DNA of 64,000 bases from Planctomycetes bacterium MalM25 (lineage in GTDB: Bacteria > Planctomycetota > Planctomycetia > Pirellulales > Lacipirellulaceae). A model generated the notes under the pieces. That model was not told where the DNA came from and ran no database searches. It saw nothing but the letters and a program-made list of their open reading frames with translations. Both the position numbers and the translations under genes were made by a program. The DNA lies in contig CP036424.1 in assembly GCA_007745835.1 (NCBI GenBank), positions 4,513,968 through 4,577,967 on the forward strand. Reading direction: 5' to 3'. Shown here piece by piece: positions 62,422 to 64,000 of this stretch (within the stretch, counting starts at the first letter, position 1; each line of letters starts with the position of its first letter).

Positions 62422-63477
62422 TTGTTTAAGCCGCCCCATCGCGTTGACGCCCGCCGCGCGTTCACACTGGTCGAGCTGCTGGTGGTGATCGCCATCATCG
62501 GTATTCTGGTCGCCCTCTTGTTGCCGGCGGTGCAGGCCGCGCGCGAGTCGGCTCGTCGTACGCAGTGCAACAACCAGCTCAAGCAGATCGGGCTGGCGTT
62601 GCAGAACTACCACGACTCCCAGGGTCAGTTCCCCAAGGGACGCAACTCGACCAGCGAGGTGGGCGTCGGCTGGAGCTTCCTGATCCTCCCCCAGATGGAG
62701 GAGAACGCGATCCACGACGCTTACGACGCCACCCAGCCCGTGCACGCCGAAGCGAACGCCGCCGCGATGCGCACGCCGATCTCGGCCTACATCTGCCCCA
62801 GCCGCCGGTCGGTCACGGCCGATCGCAACTTCGACAACAACGACCAGGGCGCCGGCGCCAACGGCGAACCGCTCGGCGTGGCGGTGGCCGGCGACTACGC
62901 GGCCAACGCCGGCTTGGAAGAGGATATGGGCATGGAGAACAACGATTACGAGGAGGGCCAGGTCGACGAAGACAGCGCGATCGACTTCGTCCACTGGCAC
63001 GCCGACGCCTCGCTCGTGGGACCGATCTTCAGCAACTCGCGCATCCGGGCACGCCACATCACCGACGGCCTGTCGAAGACCTTCGCGATTGGTGAGAAGC
63101 ACGTGCGGCCCCGGGACTCGGATTGGACCGACGCGGAAGCGCACTCTAAGCAGGGCGACACCTGCTTCTTGGCCGCCGACAACCTCAAGACAATCCTCCG
63201 CGGCACCGAGGACGGCCTCGCCAGCGGACCCAACGACGACTCGCGACGCAGCGTCACGATGTTCGGCAGCTCGCACCCGGGCGTCGTGCTGTTCGTCTTC
63301 GCCGACGGCCACACCGAATCCCTCTCGACCAGCCGCAGCGGGTTCGCCAACGTGAACCCCAACCAAGTCGGCGACGTTCCCGACCCGACCGACCCGGAGG
63401 ACCTCGACGAGGTCGAGCAGTGGGGCTGGCTCATGGCGATGAGCACGATCGCCGGGGAGGAGATCATCTCCGACTGA
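62422..63477 (+). CDS. DUF1559 protein with prepilin-type N-terminal methylation signal
   Basis: The 351-residue protein starts with TTG at 62422, preceded by GGAAAG. The leader RRAFTLVELLVVIAIIGILV is a type IV pilin-like N-terminus, followed by ALLLPAVQAARESARRTQCN, the typical DUF1559 opening. HITDGLSKTFAIGEK and SSHPGVVLFVFADGHTESLS are the later family motifs. DUF1559 proteins are hugely expanded in planctomycetes and are thought to be surface pseudopilin-like proteins. It needs a prepilin peptidase for processing. Confidence 0.93.
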   Translation: MFKPPHRVDARRAFTLVELLVVIAIIGILVALLLPAVQAARESARRTQCNNQLKQIGLALQNYHDSQGQFPKGRNSTSEVGVGWSFLILPQMEENAIHDAYDATQPVHAEANAAAMRTPISAYICPSRRSVTADRNFDNNDQGAGANGEPLGVAVAGDYAANAGLEEDMGMENNDYEEGQVDEDSAIDFVHWHADASLVGPIFSNSRIRARHITDGLSKTFAIGEKHVRPRDSDWTDAEAHSKQGDTCFLAADNLKTILRGTEDGLASGPNDDSRRSVTMFGSSHPGVVLFVFADGHTESLSTSRSGFANVNPNQVGDVPDPTDPEDLDEVEQWGWLMAMSTIAGEEIISD

Positions 63478-63486
63478 CCCGACGCT

Positions 63487-64000
63487 TCAGGGCTTGAAGC
63501 GGTTCCGCAGAGGCTCCCGCCGCGGACCGCGGCGCGGCGGTGGCGGGGCGCCCAGGATCACCATCGTGAGCACGCGGTAGCGGTGCGGTTTGAAGGGCTC
63601 TAGCAAGCGGAGCATCTCCTCGTCGTCGCTCCGCTCGGCGCCGGTGAAGAAGTGGGCCAAGTGGTGGGGGTGGCCGTAGTCGCCCAGCACCACCGAGTCG
63701 GCGTCGCCGAGGCCCGCGCCGCGCAGGTAGCCGACTGTCCACGGCCCCACGCCCGGCTGCTTCAGCAAGAACTCGCTAAGGCGATCCGCGGCGCCCGGTT
63801 CGACGCCCGCGCCCCACACGCGCTCGATCGCGGGGGCGATCTTCGCCAGCCGCTGGATCGTCCGCGCGTGCTTCGGCAGGATGTCGCACTCCATTAGCTC
63901 GTAAGTCGCTAGCCCCGCGAGCCGCTCCGCGGCGGGGGGCGTGAACAGGCCCTGCGACCCAGGAACCTCATCGCCGAAACGCTGGAGCAGCCGTCGCCAG
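63487..64000 (-). CDS. HhH-GPD DNA glycosylase, AlkA-like (partial, 5' end outside window)
   Basis: The minus-strand frame is open from the right edge, reading LLQRFGDEVPGSQGLFTPPA and then AAERLAGLATYELMECDILP. This shows the gene continues beyond base 64000. The helix-hairpin-helix is in LKQPGVGPWTVGYLRGAGLG, and the catalytic-Asp region is DSVVLGDYGHPHHL, with Asp in GDYGH. The family excises alkylated bases. The His-rich GHPHHLAHF after the Asp differs from AlkA's usual continuation. The C-terminal tail is Pro/Arg-rich. It is partial, so a total length cannot be judged. Confidence 0.8.
   Translation of the reverse strand, partial: WRRLLQRFGDEVPGSQGLFTPPAAERLAGLATYELMECDILPKHARTIQRLAKIAPAIERVWGAGVEPGAADRLSEFLLKQPGVGPWTVGYLRGAGLGDADSVVLGDYGHPHHLAHFFTGAERSDDEEMLRLLEPFKPHRYRVLTMVILGAPPPPRRGPRREPLRNRFKP

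Overview
This is a GC-rich, gene-dense chromosomal window with about 57 genes. It most likely comes from a planctomycete, probably a Pirellulales/Lacipirellulaceae-type bacterium. The evidence is the lineage's usual mix: a DUF1559 protein with an N-methylation signal, exported proteins with dockerin-like repeats and PEP-CTERM tails, a Ser/Thr kinase-FHA-sigma factor cluster, a Cys-type sulfatase, a DUF1080 protein, and an alternative complex III (ACIII) + caa3 oxidase operon. The taxonomic call is inference from gene content only. I saw no rRNA, tRNA, CRISPR array, transposase or prophage.

Layout. 1-8 kb: a large UbiD-family decarboxylase, a TlpA-like thioredoxin coupled to a secreted Cys-phosphatase with a C-terminal CXXCH, a stand-alone prepilin-peptidase N-domain, a beta-CASP nuclease, a HicA/HicB-like pair whose toxin gene seems to carry an early nonsense codon, and a LOG-family protein. 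8-14 kb: two exported PEP-CTERM/dockerin-like proteins, a GH18 hydrolase, SixA, an RNase HII-like protein and a pseudopilin. 14-21.4 kb (minus strand): an exopolysaccharide module with a WcaI-like glycosyltransferase, GDP-mannose dehydratase, GDP-fucose synthase, a GDP-mannose epimerase-like enzyme, a WecA/MraY-type initiating transferase and a WcaF-like acetyltransferase. UDP-glucose dehydrogenase at 60.7 kb could feed the same pathway. 21.4-29 kb: a metal-binding-domain protein and a lipoprotein, then a plus-strand signalling cluster (membrane coiled-coil, FHA, Ser/Thr kinase, membrane protein, ECF-like sigma factor, anti-sigma-like protein).

29.7-44.3 kb (minus strand) is the central respiratory operon. 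Transcription runs actA-actB-actC-actDE(fused)-actF-small membrane protein-SCO-coxB-coxA-coxC-coxD. ACIII would oxidise menaquinol and pass electrons to an A2-type caa3 oxidase whose subunit II carries its own cytochrome c domain. 44.7-50.3 kb holds a large secreted clan-A glycoside hydrolase (possibly an agarase/porphyranase relative) and a sulfatase, which suggests use of sulfated polysaccharide. 50.4-52.6 kb has a RegB/RegA-like redox two-component pair. After that come two divergent FAD oxidoreductases, a roughly 600-bp gene-free stretch with terminators and a possible RNA, a DUF1080 protein, YjbQ, a large unknown membrane-anchored protein, a cytoplasmic PAS-PAS chemoreceptor, UDP-glucose dehydrogenase, a DUF1559 protein and a truncated AlkA-like glycosylase.

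The most unusual DNA-level signals are two MITE-like elements of about 250-270 bp with roughly 36-40-bp terminal inverted repeats. They sit at equivalent positions inside two regulatory operons (sigma/anti-sigma and kinase/regulator). There are also several REP/REPIN-like inverted repeats, and degenerate short-unit repeats in many spacers of the respiratory operon.
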